Assembly (NCBI RefSeq): GCF_014836535.1
Contig: NZ_JACSQP010000011.1
Coordinates: forward strand, 1-64,000
Direction of reading: 5' to 3'
Length of the DNA stretch: 64,000 nucleotides
From: Microbacterium pullorum
GTDB lineage: Bacteria > Actinomycetota > Actinomycetes > Actinomycetales > Microbacteriaceae
Shown: positions 54,909 to 62,856 of the stretch, piece after piece
How the letters are laid out: each line of letters opens with the position of its first letter
Position numbering within the stretch: position 1 is the first letter of the stretch
Position numbers and translations under genes: made by a program
Notes under the pieces: model-generated
What the model was told of the DNA's origin: nothing
Databases searched by the model: none
What the model saw: the letters and a program-made list of their open reading frames with translations, nothing else

Positions 54909-57074
54909 GTGACGGAGCACGACGAGTTCGTCGAGGCGATCGGCGGCATCGTCGAGCGACTCGGGGGCGATGCCACTCGGGTGCGCGCGGTGCGGCTCGA
55001 GCCGTCCGACGATGCCGCAGCCTGCGGCACATACGCCGCGGCGGACGGCGTGCTCACCCTCGGCGGCACCGACGTCGTTGCCGCGGCCAGCGCCCTGGCG
55101 CGGTACCTGCAGGTGAACGGTCGTCGCATCACGTGGGAGACGCCGCTGCTCCAACCCGCCTTCGAGGCCTGGCCCGACGCGGCGCACACCGCGATCCGCA
55201 CGCCGTTCACGGTGCGGTACTACCTCAACGTCGTCACCCATGGGTACTCCACCGCCTATTGGGACTGGCAGCGATGGGAGCGCGAACTCGACTGGATGGC
55301 GCTGCACGGCATCACGCATCCGCTGATACTGACCGCCTACGAGGTCGTGCTCGAAGAAACGCTCCGTCGGTCGGGCGTACCGGCCGTGCAGGCCCGGGCG
55401 TGGGTGGGCAGCGCCGCACACACGCCCTGGATGTCGATGGGCGGCATGCACGACTTCGGCGGCCCCCTCCCGGCCCACTGGGCGCAGCGGCGGGTGGATC
55501 TGGCTCGGCGCATCCTCGGTCGCGCGCGAGAGTTCGGGATGACACCGGTGCTGCCGCTGACCGGCGGGCACGTACCGGCTTCGCTCGCCGGCGACGGCGC
55601 ACCGCAAATCGAATGGCAGGGGTGGCGAACGCCCATGCTCGAGCCGTCGTCGGTCGCTTACGCCGACCTCGTGCGCACGTTCCTCGAGGTACAGCGCGAG
55701 TACCTCGGCGACCCCGGTCCCCACCCTGTCATCGCCGTCGACCCGTACATCGAATCGCTGCCGCCGAGAGGTGATGAGGAGGCACTCGCGGCCGCAGGCC
55801 GTGGCATCCATCGCGCCATCGCCGCGGTACACCCCGGTGCGACCTGGCTGCTGCAGGGTTGGCCGTTTCACTATCACCGCGACTTCTGGACCCCGCAGCG
55901 CGTCAGCGCCTATCTCTCGGACGTGCCGCACGAGCGGCTTCTGCTGATCGACCTGTGGGGAGAGCACGCGCCGATGTGGCGCGAGGGCATGCACGGGCGG
56001 CGGTGGCTCTGGAGCGCCATCCACAACTTCGGGGGCCGCTTCGCCCTGTTCGGCGACCTCGAGGGACTTGCCGCCGACGTCGCGGAGCTGCGGGCACTGC
56101 GCCCCGAGCGGCTCGAGGGCATCGGTCTCGCACCGGAGGCGATCGAGAACAACACGGTCTTCTACGAGCTGGCCACCGACCTCGTCTGGGACACCGTCGA
56201 TCCAGCGGAATGGCTCGATTCGTTCGCGGTTCAGCGCTATGGCGTGAGTGACGAGCGCGCGCGCCAGGTGTGGCGGCTGCTCGCGGCGACGCTCTACGGA
56301 CCCGGCCGCACCCGTTCCATCCCGTCCCCGGTGTTCGCGCGGCCGTGGAGCGCGACGGCACCGTTCGCCGCCCAGCGGCTCGCCGGTGAAGCATTGCCGA
56401 CAGAGCCCGCGCGCATGTCGGCCAACATCGACGCCGAGAACGATCCCACCGTGCAGGAGGACCTGCCGCGCATCGCACGGGCAGCACGTCTGCTGCTGGA
56501 GGTGACGGATGCCGCGGCGCACACCGCCGCTCTCGAACGTGACCTCGTCGATCTCACCGGGCACCTGATCGCGCAGCGCACGCGCGAGCATATCCGCGGC
56601 ATCCTCGAGGCGTCGGGCCGGCACGATGCGCCGGCGATCGGCGCACACGCCGCCCGGCTGCGTGCCGCGCTCCTGGACCTCGATGCCCTCGCTGCCACCT
56701 GCCCCGAATCGCGGGTGTCGACCTGGATCGATGCAGCCCGCGCCTGGGCCGACGACGCGACGGAGGCGGCGGCGATGGAACACGATGCGCGCAGCCTGGT
56801 GTCGGTGTGGGGCCATCAGACCAGTGGGCTGCATGACTACTCGGGGCGGCATTGGTCGGGTCTTGTCCGCGACCTCTACCTGCCGCGCTGGGAGGCGTGG
56901 GCACAGTGGCTCGCGCAGGCGGCGGAGCACCAGACCGAGCCCGACGTCGCGGTGTTCCGCGACCGGATCGTCGCGATCGAGGAAAAGTGGCGCGCCGCCG
57001 TCGGCAGTGACGATCGTTCCGACGCGTCGCCGAGTGTCGTCGCCGCAGCCGCGCTGGATCGGGTGGGCTACTGA
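54909..57074 (+). CDS. Alpha-N-acetylglucosaminidase (GH89)
   Basis: 721 residues matching the NAGLU/GH89 pattern: FTVRYYLNVVTHGYSTAYWD, WERELDWMALHGITHPLILT, AVDPYIESLPP, LLLIDLWGEHAPMWR, SAIHNFGGRFALFGDLEG and EAIENNTVFYELATDLVWD with candidate acidic catalytic residues in DLWGE and EAIENN. It removes terminal alpha-linked GlcNAc. There is no signal peptide, so it works on imported oligosaccharides. GTG 54909 is chosen, eight bases after GAGG; GTG 54900 is a weaker option. Last gene of the operon; a hairpin follows. Confidence 0.92.
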   Translation: MTEHDEFVEAIGGIVERLGGDATRVRAVRLEPSDDAAACGTYAAADGVLTLGGTDVVAAASALARYLQVNGRRITWETPLLQPAFEAWPDAAHTAIRTPFTVRYYLNVVTHGYSTAYWDWQRWERELDWMALHGITHPLILTAYEVVLEETLRRSGVPAVQARAWVGSAAHTPWMSMGGMHDFGGPLPAHWAQRRVDLARRILGRAREFGMTPVLPLTGGHVPASLAGDGAPQIEWQGWRTPMLEPSSVAYADLVRTFLEVQREYLGDPGPHPVIAVDPYIESLPPRGDEEALAAAGRGIHRAIAAVHPGATWLLQGWPFHYHRDFWTPQRVSAYLSDVPHERLLLIDLWGEHAPMWREGMHGRRWLWSAIHNFGGRFALFGDLEGLAADVAELRALRPERLEGIGLAPEAIENNTVFYELATDLVWDTVDPAEWLDSFAVQRYGVSDERARQVWRLLAATLYGPGRTRSIPSPVFARPWSATAPFAAQRLAGEALPTEPARMSANIDAENDPTVQEDLPRIARAARLLLEVTDAAAHTAALERDLVDLTGHLIAQRTREHIRGILEASGRHDAPAIGAHAARLRAALLDLDALAATCPESRVSTWIDAARAWADDATEAAAMEHDARSLVSVWGHQTSGLHDYSGRHWSGLVRDLYLPRWEAWAQWLAQAAEHQTEPDVAVFRDRIVAIEEKWRAAVGSDDRSDASPSVVAAAALDRVGY

Positions 57075-57085
57075 CACCCTTCGCG

Positions 57086-57105
57086 TCGGTCGCCCACCCG
57101 ACCGA
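57086..57105 (+). terminator. Hairpin after the GH89 operon
   Basis: TCGGTCG (57086-57092) and CGACCGA (57099-57105) form a 7-bp stem with a six-base loop, 11 bases after the GH89 stop. No T run. It is a possible terminator of the operon. Confidence 0.45.
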
Positions 57106-57134
57106 TGTCGGCGCCCCCGCGTACGCTTGCACCC

Positions 57135-57851
57135 ATGTGTGGTCGTTTCGTCGTCGCCAATGTGGCATCCGAACTCGTCGGCGTTCTGCGCGTCGACGTC
57201 GAGGGTGAGGTGCTGCCCCCGCCCTCCTACAACATCGCGCCCACCGCGCGAGCGGCCATCGTGCTCGATTCCGCCAAGACCGAGCCCGCGACCCGTCGCC
57301 TGGAGTCGGCACGGTGGGGGCTGGTCCCCGGCTGGGCGAAGGATCCGAGCATCGGCTCGCGGGCGTTCAACGCCCGGGCTGAGGAGCTCGAAGACAAGCC
57401 GATGTTCCGCAACGCGCTCATCAAGCGACGCGCCGTGGTGCCGGCATCCGGCTACTACGAGTGGAAGCAGGTCGACGGCGGCAAGGTGCCGCACTACATC
57501 CATCCCGCCGACGACCAGCCGATGTTCTTCGCCGGGCTCTACGAGTGGTGGAAGGATCCGGCCAAGGCCGATGATGACCCCGACCGGTGGCTGCTGAGCT
57601 TCACGATCCTCACCCGCGATTCCGTCGGCCACTTGGGTTCCATCCACGACCGCATGCCGTTGTTCATCGACGGCGACTTCGCCGACGCGTGGCTCGACAC
57701 CGACACTGACGACCACAACGTGCGCGACCTGTTGGATGCCGCCATCGACGCTGCACCCGCCCTCGCCGACACGCTCGACGATCACGTGGTGTCGTCCGCG
57801 GTCGGCAACGTGCGCAACGACTCCCCCGACCTCATCGCGCCGGCCGCGTAG
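57135..57851 (+). CDS. yedK: SRAP domain protein (HMCES/YedK family)
   Basis: 238 residues starting MCGRFVVA; C2 is the nucleophile that crosslinks to abasic sites in single-stranded DNA. Family blocks NIAPTARAAIV, RWGLVPGWAKDP, FNARAEEL, VVPASGYYEWKQ and IHDRMPLFI are all present. It protects single-stranded abasic DNA. TACGCT (57122-57127) lies seven bases before ATG, a leaderless start. The neighbour at 58103 is a DNA glycosylase-like gene, so a repair pair is possible. Confidence 0.94.
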   Translation: MCGRFVVANVASELVGVLRVDVEGEVLPPPSYNIAPTARAAIVLDSAKTEPATRRLESARWGLVPGWAKDPSIGSRAFNARAEELEDKPMFRNALIKRRAVVPASGYYEWKQVDGGKVPHYIHPADDQPMFFAGLYEWWKDPAKADDDPDRWLLSFTILTRDSVGHLGSIHDRMPLFIDGDFADAWLDTDTDDHNVRDLLDAAIDAAPALADTLDDHVVSSAVGNVRNDSPDLIAPAA

Positions 57852-57982
57852 GTCGGCACGGGTCGCCGCGCGCCGCGGCGTGTCGGCATCCCTCGCCCGA
57901 CTTCGTCTCCGCGCGGCGTTCCTTCGCGGCTGCGCCCCGGCATCTCCGCCTACCGTTGCCGTTGCCGTTGCCGAAACCAGGG

Positions 57983-58035
57983 GATCTGCCCAGATGCGGA
58001 CGAAGTGCCACCAGCGGTCCGCATTCGGGCAGATC
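57983..58035. repeat. Palindromic element between SRAP and glycosylase-like genes
   Basis: GATCTGCCCAGATGCGGAC (57983-58001) and GTCCGCATTCGGGCAGATC (58017-58035) are complementary at 17 of 19 positions around a 15-base loop. It lies in the 250-base gap after the SRAP gene; that gap also holds CCGTTG repeated three times (about 57954-57972). It shares GCAGATCTCCG with the element at 39457-39540. No gene is visible in the gap. Confidence 0.65.
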
Positions 58036-58102
58036 TCCGCATCTCGGCACACCCGGATGGCGCGGCATCCGCGCCCCGTGGCGACGCGCGTAGGCTCGAG
58101 GG

Positions 58103-58993
58103 ATGCTCTCGCCCGCCTCTCCCGCCGACACGGCGCTCAGCCGGGCCGAGTGGCGGGCGCGCGAGGACGCACACCAGGCCCGCGCCGACGAGCTGACCGC
58201 CGCCCGCCGAGATCGCGCCGCGCGCGGCCGGACGCACCCCGTCGACGACTTCCTCTACACGTACTACTCATACAAGCCCGCGCTGCTGCGCCGGTGGCAT
58301 CCGGGCGCCGGCGTCGAGCTCGCCGAAGCCGCGAGCACCCCGCGCTCCGCCTGGCGCTGGTACGCGCCAGGTGGCGCACCCGGCAGTCTGCGGGTCGACG
58401 TGGCCGGCTTCACCACCGCCAAGACCGATCTGCTGACGCTGTGCGAACGGATGCTGCGCCTCACCGCCGCGCGGCCGGGCCAATTCGGCTGCTTCGGACT
58501 GCACGAATGGGCGATGGTCTACCGGGCCCCCGAGCTGCGTCACGCCGTACCGCTGCGGCTCGGCCAGCGCGGCACCGATGACGTCGTCGAGAGCCATGAC
58601 CTGCGGTGCACCCACATCGACGCGTTCCGGTTCTTCACCGACGACGCCGTGCCCCGCAACCGGTTCACACCCACGCGCGCCGACCAGCCGATGCGCGAGC
58701 AGCCCGGCTGTCTCCACGCCGGCATGGACGTCTACAAGTGGGCCATGAAGCTCGGCCCGATCGTGCCCGGTGAGCTGATGCTCGACGCGTTCGAGCTGGC
58801 CCGCGACATCCGCGCGCTCGATATGGCGGCCTCGCCCTACGACCTCGCCGACTGGGGTGTCGTGCCGGTGCCCATCGAGACGGCCGACGGCAAAGCGGAG
58901 TACGTCAGGCAGCAGCGCGGCTTCGCCGAGCGTGCCAACGCGTTGCGCCGCGCGATCCTCGAGGCGTGGCGGCCCGATCAGCCCACCGGCTGA
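58103..58993 (+). CDS. 3-methyladenine DNA glycosylase-like protein
   Basis: 296 residues. The actinobacterial family is recognised by THPVDDFLYTYYSYKPALLR, CFGLHEWAMVYR, LRCTHIDAFRFFTDDA and GCLHAGMDVYKWAMKLGPIV. Databases usually call it a 3-methyladenine DNA glycosylase, but it does not resemble AlkA, Tag or AAG and the activity is unproven. TAGGCT (58091-58096) six bases before ATG indicates a leaderless start. Its end overlaps the GH3 gene by 16 bases. Confidence 0.75.
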   Translation: MLSPASPADTALSRAEWRAREDAHQARADELTAARRDRAARGRTHPVDDFLYTYYSYKPALLRRWHPGAGVELAEAASTPRSAWRWYAPGGAPGSLRVDVAGFTTAKTDLLTLCERMLRLTAARPGQFGCFGLHEWAMVYRAPELRHAVPLRLGQRGTDDVVESHDLRCTHIDAFRFFTDDAVPRNRFTPTRADQPMREQPGCLHAGMDVYKWAMKLGPIVPGELMLDAFELARDIRALDMAASPYDLADWGVVPVPIETADGKAEYVRQQRGFAERANALRRAILEAWRPDQPTG

Positions 58994-60207
58994 CACTGCG
59001 GGCACGGCAGCAGCGCGTCCGGTGACTGCTGCAGCCGCAGCTGCGTCACCCGCGTCGCCGCCTCCGCCAGGCGCTCGGCCGGCAGCGCGCCCGAGTCGGC
59101 CGCGGCGGTGATGCCGTCGACGATGCGGCTCGCGGTGCCGGCATCCGAGAGCATCACCGACATGACCATGTCGTTGCCCGCGGCGATCGCCGCGACGGCG
59201 TTGGCGACGGGGTCGGCGTAGCGCGGATCGCCGGTGTTCTGCAGCATCCCGAGGTCGTCGGTGATGGCCACACCGTCGAACCCGAGGTCCTCGCGTGCGA
59301 TGCGGTGCCATTCGGTCGAGAGCGTCGCGGGTGCCGCATCGACCGCGGTGAACACCAGGTGACCGAACATCAGCACCTCCGCGCCCGCGTCGATGCCCGC
59401 GCGGAACGGCACGGCGTCGGTCTGCTCCCACTGCTCCAGCGGCAGGTCGGTGGTGGGCAGCATGTGGTGGGAGTCCCCCGGCGCCGCGCCGTGACCCGGG
59501 AAGTGCTTGAGCGTGCTGGCCACGGCTGCGGCCTCGCCCTCGACGGCTGCCGCCTCCCGCTGCGCCGCAGCCGTGGGACTCGTGCCGAGGCCCCGGCGGA
59601 AGATGAAGCTGTCGGGATCTGCCGGTACGTCGGCGACGACACCGAAGTTCACGGTCGCGCCGCCCCGCTGCAGCAGCGCGCCCCGGGCTGCGAAGGCATC
59701 TGCGGTGGCCGCCGCCGGCTCGTTCTTCAGCGTCACCGCACCCGCGAAGTCGTCCCACGGCAGCCGGGTGACGTCGCCGCCCTCCTCGTCGATGCCGATG
59801 AGCGGCGGGAGAGCGGGATCGATGGTGAGCGAATCGGTCACCCGCCGCAACCCGGCCTCGTCGCCCGGGACGTTGGCGCCCATCAGTATGAATCCGCCGA
59901 GGGCGTCGCCGGACATGTAGTCGTGCAGCGTCGCGGGGTCGCTCGTCGGGATGTGCCCCATGACGACGGATGCCGCGCGCTCTCGGGTCGACATCGCCGC
60001 GACGAGACGCTCGGCGTGGGTGGCGAGCGCCGCCTCGTCCGCGGGAACCACGACCACACCGGAACCCGACTCCGCGAGCGATGAAGACGCGGATGCCACG
60101 GATGCCGGCTCGCCCGCGGGCGTCGCGCTGTGTGCCGCCACCGGCGTCGTCATTCCGAGGGCCGCGACGCATGCGGTGATCCCCAGGAGTCGGACGGTTC
60201 GCTGCAC
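58978..60207 (-). CDS. Glycoside hydrolase family 3 N-terminal domain protein (NagZ-like)
   Basis: 409 residues with a signal peptide (RLLGITACVAALGMTTPVAA). The GH3 barrel shows GFILMGANVPGDEAGL, LIGIDEEGGDVTRL, the NagZ-type loop KHFPGHGAAPGDSHHMLP with the Asp/His catalytic dyad, and GVAITDDLGM with the nucleophile Asp. It should remove beta-linked GlcNAc outside the membrane, from peptidoglycan fragments or chitin. The C-terminus ends in CPQCQPVG. TACACT six bases before GTG 60207 gives a leaderless start. Confidence 0.9.
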   Translation of the reverse strand: MQRTVRLLGITACVAALGMTTPVAAHSATPAGEPASVASASSSLAESGSGVVVVPADEAALATHAERLVAAMSTRERAASVVMGHIPTSDPATLHDYMSGDALGGFILMGANVPGDEAGLRRVTDSLTIDPALPPLIGIDEEGGDVTRLPWDDFAGAVTLKNEPAAATADAFAARGALLQRGGATVNFGVVADVPADPDSFIFRRGLGTSPTAAAQREAAAVEGEAAAVASTLKHFPGHGAAPGDSHHMLPTTDLPLEQWEQTDAVPFRAGIDAGAEVLMFGHLVFTAVDAAPATLSTEWHRIAREDLGFDGVAITDDLGMLQNTGDPRYADPVANAVAAIAAGNDMVMSVMLSDAGTASRIVDGITAAADSGALPAERLAEAATRVTQLRLQQSPDALLPCPQCQPVG

Positions 60208-60258
60208 CGGGCAAGTGTACGTGCGAGTGCTGACTTCTTCGTGGGAGGGCGGCGGCGC

Positions 60259-60873
60259 TCAGGCAGAACCGACAGGCTGACGCAGGATCGTGCGCAGCTT
60301 GGCCGGCTCTACTCTGCGCAGATCGCTGAGGTAGATCTCGTGATGCTTGCCGGTCATCTGCAGCCCGGCATCGGGGATGAACTCGTCATGCATCCGTTGG
60401 AGCACCTCTGCTTCGTCGTCGAACGGACCGATGTGCAGCGTCTGTACGCAGCGGCCTTCCGTGAGCGTTTCGAGGCGCAACTGCGCGAGTGCGGCCGGCG
60501 GATGGCCGTGGGCGACCGTCGCCACCGCGGCGTCGAACATCTGCCGGGTGATCCAGTCGGGCACCATCATCAGCACGGTCCAGCGCCACGCCGCCTTGTT
60601 GCGACGGCTCGTGAACGCCGCCATGTCGTCGGCCCACCACTGCGCCTCCAACGGCATGACGACGTAGTCGCGGTCCAACTGCTGCTTGCTGGCGAACTTG
60701 AGCCGGTAGCCCACCGGGTAGAGCGTCTGGATGGCATCCGAGAAGGCCTGCGAGGTGTCAGGGTCCCCCTGGCCGTCGATGGCGAGGTACTGCATCGGGG
60801 GTACATCGACGACCTGGAAGGTGCCGGTACGAGCCCGATAGACGTCCATCGTCTTCCTGAAGTCGGTCTTCAT
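60259..60873 (-). CDS. GyrI-like small-molecule-binding protein
   Basis: 204 residues from ATG 60873. It has the GyrI-like layout: VVDVPPMQYLAIDGQGDPDT, QTLYPVGYRLKFASKQQ, VVMPLEAQWWADD and, near the end, CVQTLHIGPFDDEAEVLQRM and GKHHEIYLSDLRRVEP. The family binds hydrophobic or toxic small molecules; an enzyme activity on halogenated compounds is known for some members. No HTH domain, so it is a stand-alone ligand-binding protein. Start choice is moderate: a longer frame exists upstream. Confidence 0.8.
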   Translation of the reverse strand: MKTDFRKTMDVYRARTGTFQVVDVPPMQYLAIDGQGDPDTSQAFSDAIQTLYPVGYRLKFASKQQLDRDYVVMPLEAQWWADDMAAFTSRRNKAAWRWTVLMMVPDWITRQMFDAAVATVAHGHPPAALAQLRLETLTEGRCVQTLHIGPFDDEAEVLQRMHDEFIPDAGLQMTGKHHEIYLSDLRRVEPAKLRTILRQPVGSA

Positions 60874-60960
60874 CCCGCGATCGTGCCATGAACACACGAC
60901 TACGGCCATGCACCCACGGTGAGCGTGACGCCGGCAGCTCACGGGTACTACGGTGACGAC

Positions 60961-61722
60961 ATGACCGGGGTGTGGCTTGCGGCTTTGAGCGGGCTCATCA
61001 GCGGCGGGACCCTGTTACTCGGGGCCGCGGTCGCGTGGTTCGTGCAGATTCCGCAGCGCTTCGTCGCCGGCGTCCTGGCGCTCGGAGGCGGCGTGCTCAT
61101 CGCAACGCTCGCGTTCGAGCTGGTGCTCGAGGCGGCCGACGACGGCGGGCCGGTCCCCACGTCGATCGGATTCGCCGCCGGTGCCGTCATCTACATCGTC
61201 GCGGACTGGCTCGTCTCGCGTCCACCGCGGCCCGCCGAGCATCCGCCGGCCAACGTGGTCGCCCGCCGCGGCTCCGCCCGGCTCGCCGGCGGGTCTGGCG
61301 TGGCGATCGCGATCGGCGCGCTCATCGACGGCATTCCGGAGTCGATCGTCATGGGACTCTCGGTCGTGGGCGGCGGGATCAGCATCCCGATCGTCGCCGC
61401 GGTGGCGATCAGCAACTTTCCTGAGGGTCTCGGTTCCACGGCCGAGCTCAAGCGCAGCGGCGCGACGCTGCGCGTCGTGGGACTGCTCTGGGGCGGCATC
61501 GCCCTGGCGACTGTGGTCGCCTGCGTCGTCGGCTACCTGGCGTTCCAATCGGCGCCGCCCTTCGTCGTCGCGCTGACGACGGCGACAGCGGCGGGCGGGT
61601 TGCTGGCGATGATCTGCAACACGATGATCCCCGAGGCGTTCGAGAACCAGCGGATGCTCACGGGGCTGTGGGCGACGCTGGGCTTTCTCGGTGCCTTTCT
61701 GCTGCATGAAGCGGGCGGGTGA
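60961..61722 (+). CDS. ZIP-like membrane transporter with altered metal site
   Basis: 253 residues with about eight membrane segments. The ZIP TM4/TM5 signatures are recognisable but changed: DGIPESIVMG where HNxPEG is usual, and SNFPEGLGS where the second His would be. The Glu residues of both PE pairs remain. It may move a different cation, or have lost transport. TACGGT lies six bases before ATG 60961. Its stop overlaps the next GTG start, coupling it to a STAS-domain gene. Confidence 0.82.
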   Translation: MTGVWLAALSGLISGGTLLLGAAVAWFVQIPQRFVAGVLALGGGVLIATLAFELVLEAADDGGPVPTSIGFAAGAVIYIVADWLVSRPPRPAEHPPANVVARRGSARLAGGSGVAIAIGALIDGIPESIVMGLSVVGGGISIPIVAAVAISNFPEGLGSTAELKRSGATLRVVGLLWGGIALATVVACVVGYLAFQSAPPFVVALTTATAAGGLLAMICNTMIPEAFENQRMLTGLWATLGFLGAFLLHEAGG

Positions 61723-62102
61723 CCTCGATTCCGTGGCGCGTTGGCGAGACATCCCCCGGCATCGGCGTCATGGGTCTGGACGGCGGGCTCTTCTTCGCCA
61801 CGGCCGAGGCGTTCGACGAGCGGGTGCGCGGCCTCATCACGGGAGATCAGCCCGTGCACGCGCTGGTGATCGATCTCGAGGGCGTCGGATTCATCGACTC
61901 GCAGGGTGCCGCGAAGCTCACCGAGATCCGGGATCTCACCGAAGCAGAGGGCGTCACGCTGCGGCTGGCCAGGCTGGGGCCGCGCGTGCGGAAGGTACTC
62001 GACGCCGAGGGTTTGCTCGACAGCGTCGGGGCTGACCACGTGCACGGCAACGTGCACCGCGCGGTGGAGGCCCAGCGCACCGTGGACGGCGGGCACGGGT
62101 GA
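61719..62102 (+). CDS. Stand-alone STAS domain protein (SulP type)
   Basis: 127 residues: ALVIDLEGVGFIDSQGAAKL is the STAS core, with the Ser of DSQG at the site that is phosphorylated in anti-sigma antagonists, and LRLARLGPRVRKVLDAEGLL completes the fold. It resembles the C-terminal cytoplasmic domain of SulP anion transporters but no SulP membrane part is present. It is translationally coupled to the ZIP-like gene (GTGA overlap at 61719-61722). Confidence 0.85.
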   Translation: MTSIPWRVGETSPGIGVMGLDGGLFFATAEAFDERVRGLITGDQPVHALVIDLEGVGFIDSQGAAKLTEIRDLTEAEGVTLRLARLGPRVRKVLDAEGLLDSVGADHVHGNVHRAVEAQRTVDGGHG

Positions 62103-62175
62103 CGGCGGTGCGACTCGTCGACACTCGGCCGCGCAGGCGGATCTAGGCTGTGATCACCGGCAAGGAGGCATGCAT

Positions 62176-62856
62176 GTGAGCCAGATCCCCTCTCTCCCAC
62201 GCGGCTCGCTCCTGTACGTCGAGGACGATGCACGCATCGCCGCTCTGACGATCGAGGTCCTCTCTGAGACCTACGACATCGACCATGCGTCCGATGCGGA
62301 ATCGGCACTGGTGCTTGCCCTCCGGCATCGCTACGACGCGATGGTGGTCGATCGGCGCCTGCCGAAGATGGACGGCATGGATTTCGTCCGGGCTGTACGC
62401 ACGGCGCGGATCACCACTCCGATCCTGATGCTCACCGCGCTCGGAACAGTGGACGATCGGGTATCTGGCCTGGATGGTGGGGCCAACGACTATCTCGTCA
62501 AGCCCTTCGAGTACGACGAGCTGTTGGCGCGCCTTCGGGCTCTGCGGCGCGGATACCGCGCTGAAGGGGAAAGACGGCAGCTGGGTGACTGGTTGTTCAC
62601 GCCGGACTCGCAGGCGCTCTACGACCCCACGGGGTTCCGCATCACACTCACCGCCACCGAGACCGCGCTGCTGGAGTTGCTCACGGCGAGCCCGGATCAC
62701 GTCTTCACTCGTGAGGAAGTCCTCGCGGCGGTCTTCCCATCTGGCGACACCGCGAGCTCGGTCGACACCTACGTGCACTACGTGCGGCGCAAGTCCGCAC
62801 CGGACATCATCGAAACAGTGCGCACCCGCGGCTATCGGGCAGGACGCCCCTCGTGA
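62176..62856 (+). CDS. OmpR-family response regulator
   Basis: 226 residues from GTG 62176, chosen because GGAGG (62164-62168) lies seven bases upstream; ATG 62170 would be one base from it. Receiver domain with phosphorylated Asp D59 (VVDRRLPKMDG), acidic pocket YVEDD, and Lys in DYLVKPFEYDE; winged-helix DNA-binding domain with LTASPDHVFTREEVL and SVDTYVHYVRRK. It forms a pair with the histidine kinase that follows, overlapping by four bases. Confidence 0.94.
   Translation: MSQIPSLPRGSLLYVEDDARIAALTIEVLSETYDIDHASDAESALVLALRHRYDAMVVDRRLPKMDGMDFVRAVRTARITTPILMLTALGTVDDRVSGLDGGANDYLVKPFEYDELLARLRALRRGYRAEGERRQLGDWLFTPDSQALYDPTGFRITLTATETALLELLTASPDHVFTREEVLAAVFPSGDTASSVDTYVHYVRRKSAPDIIETVRTRGYRAGRPS

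Noticed and set aside
54876..58052. A 1058-codon open frame on the minus strand
   Set aside because: It is the mirror of the GH89, oxidoreductase and SRAP genes; long antisense frames are normal at this GC content, and it has no recognisable domain.
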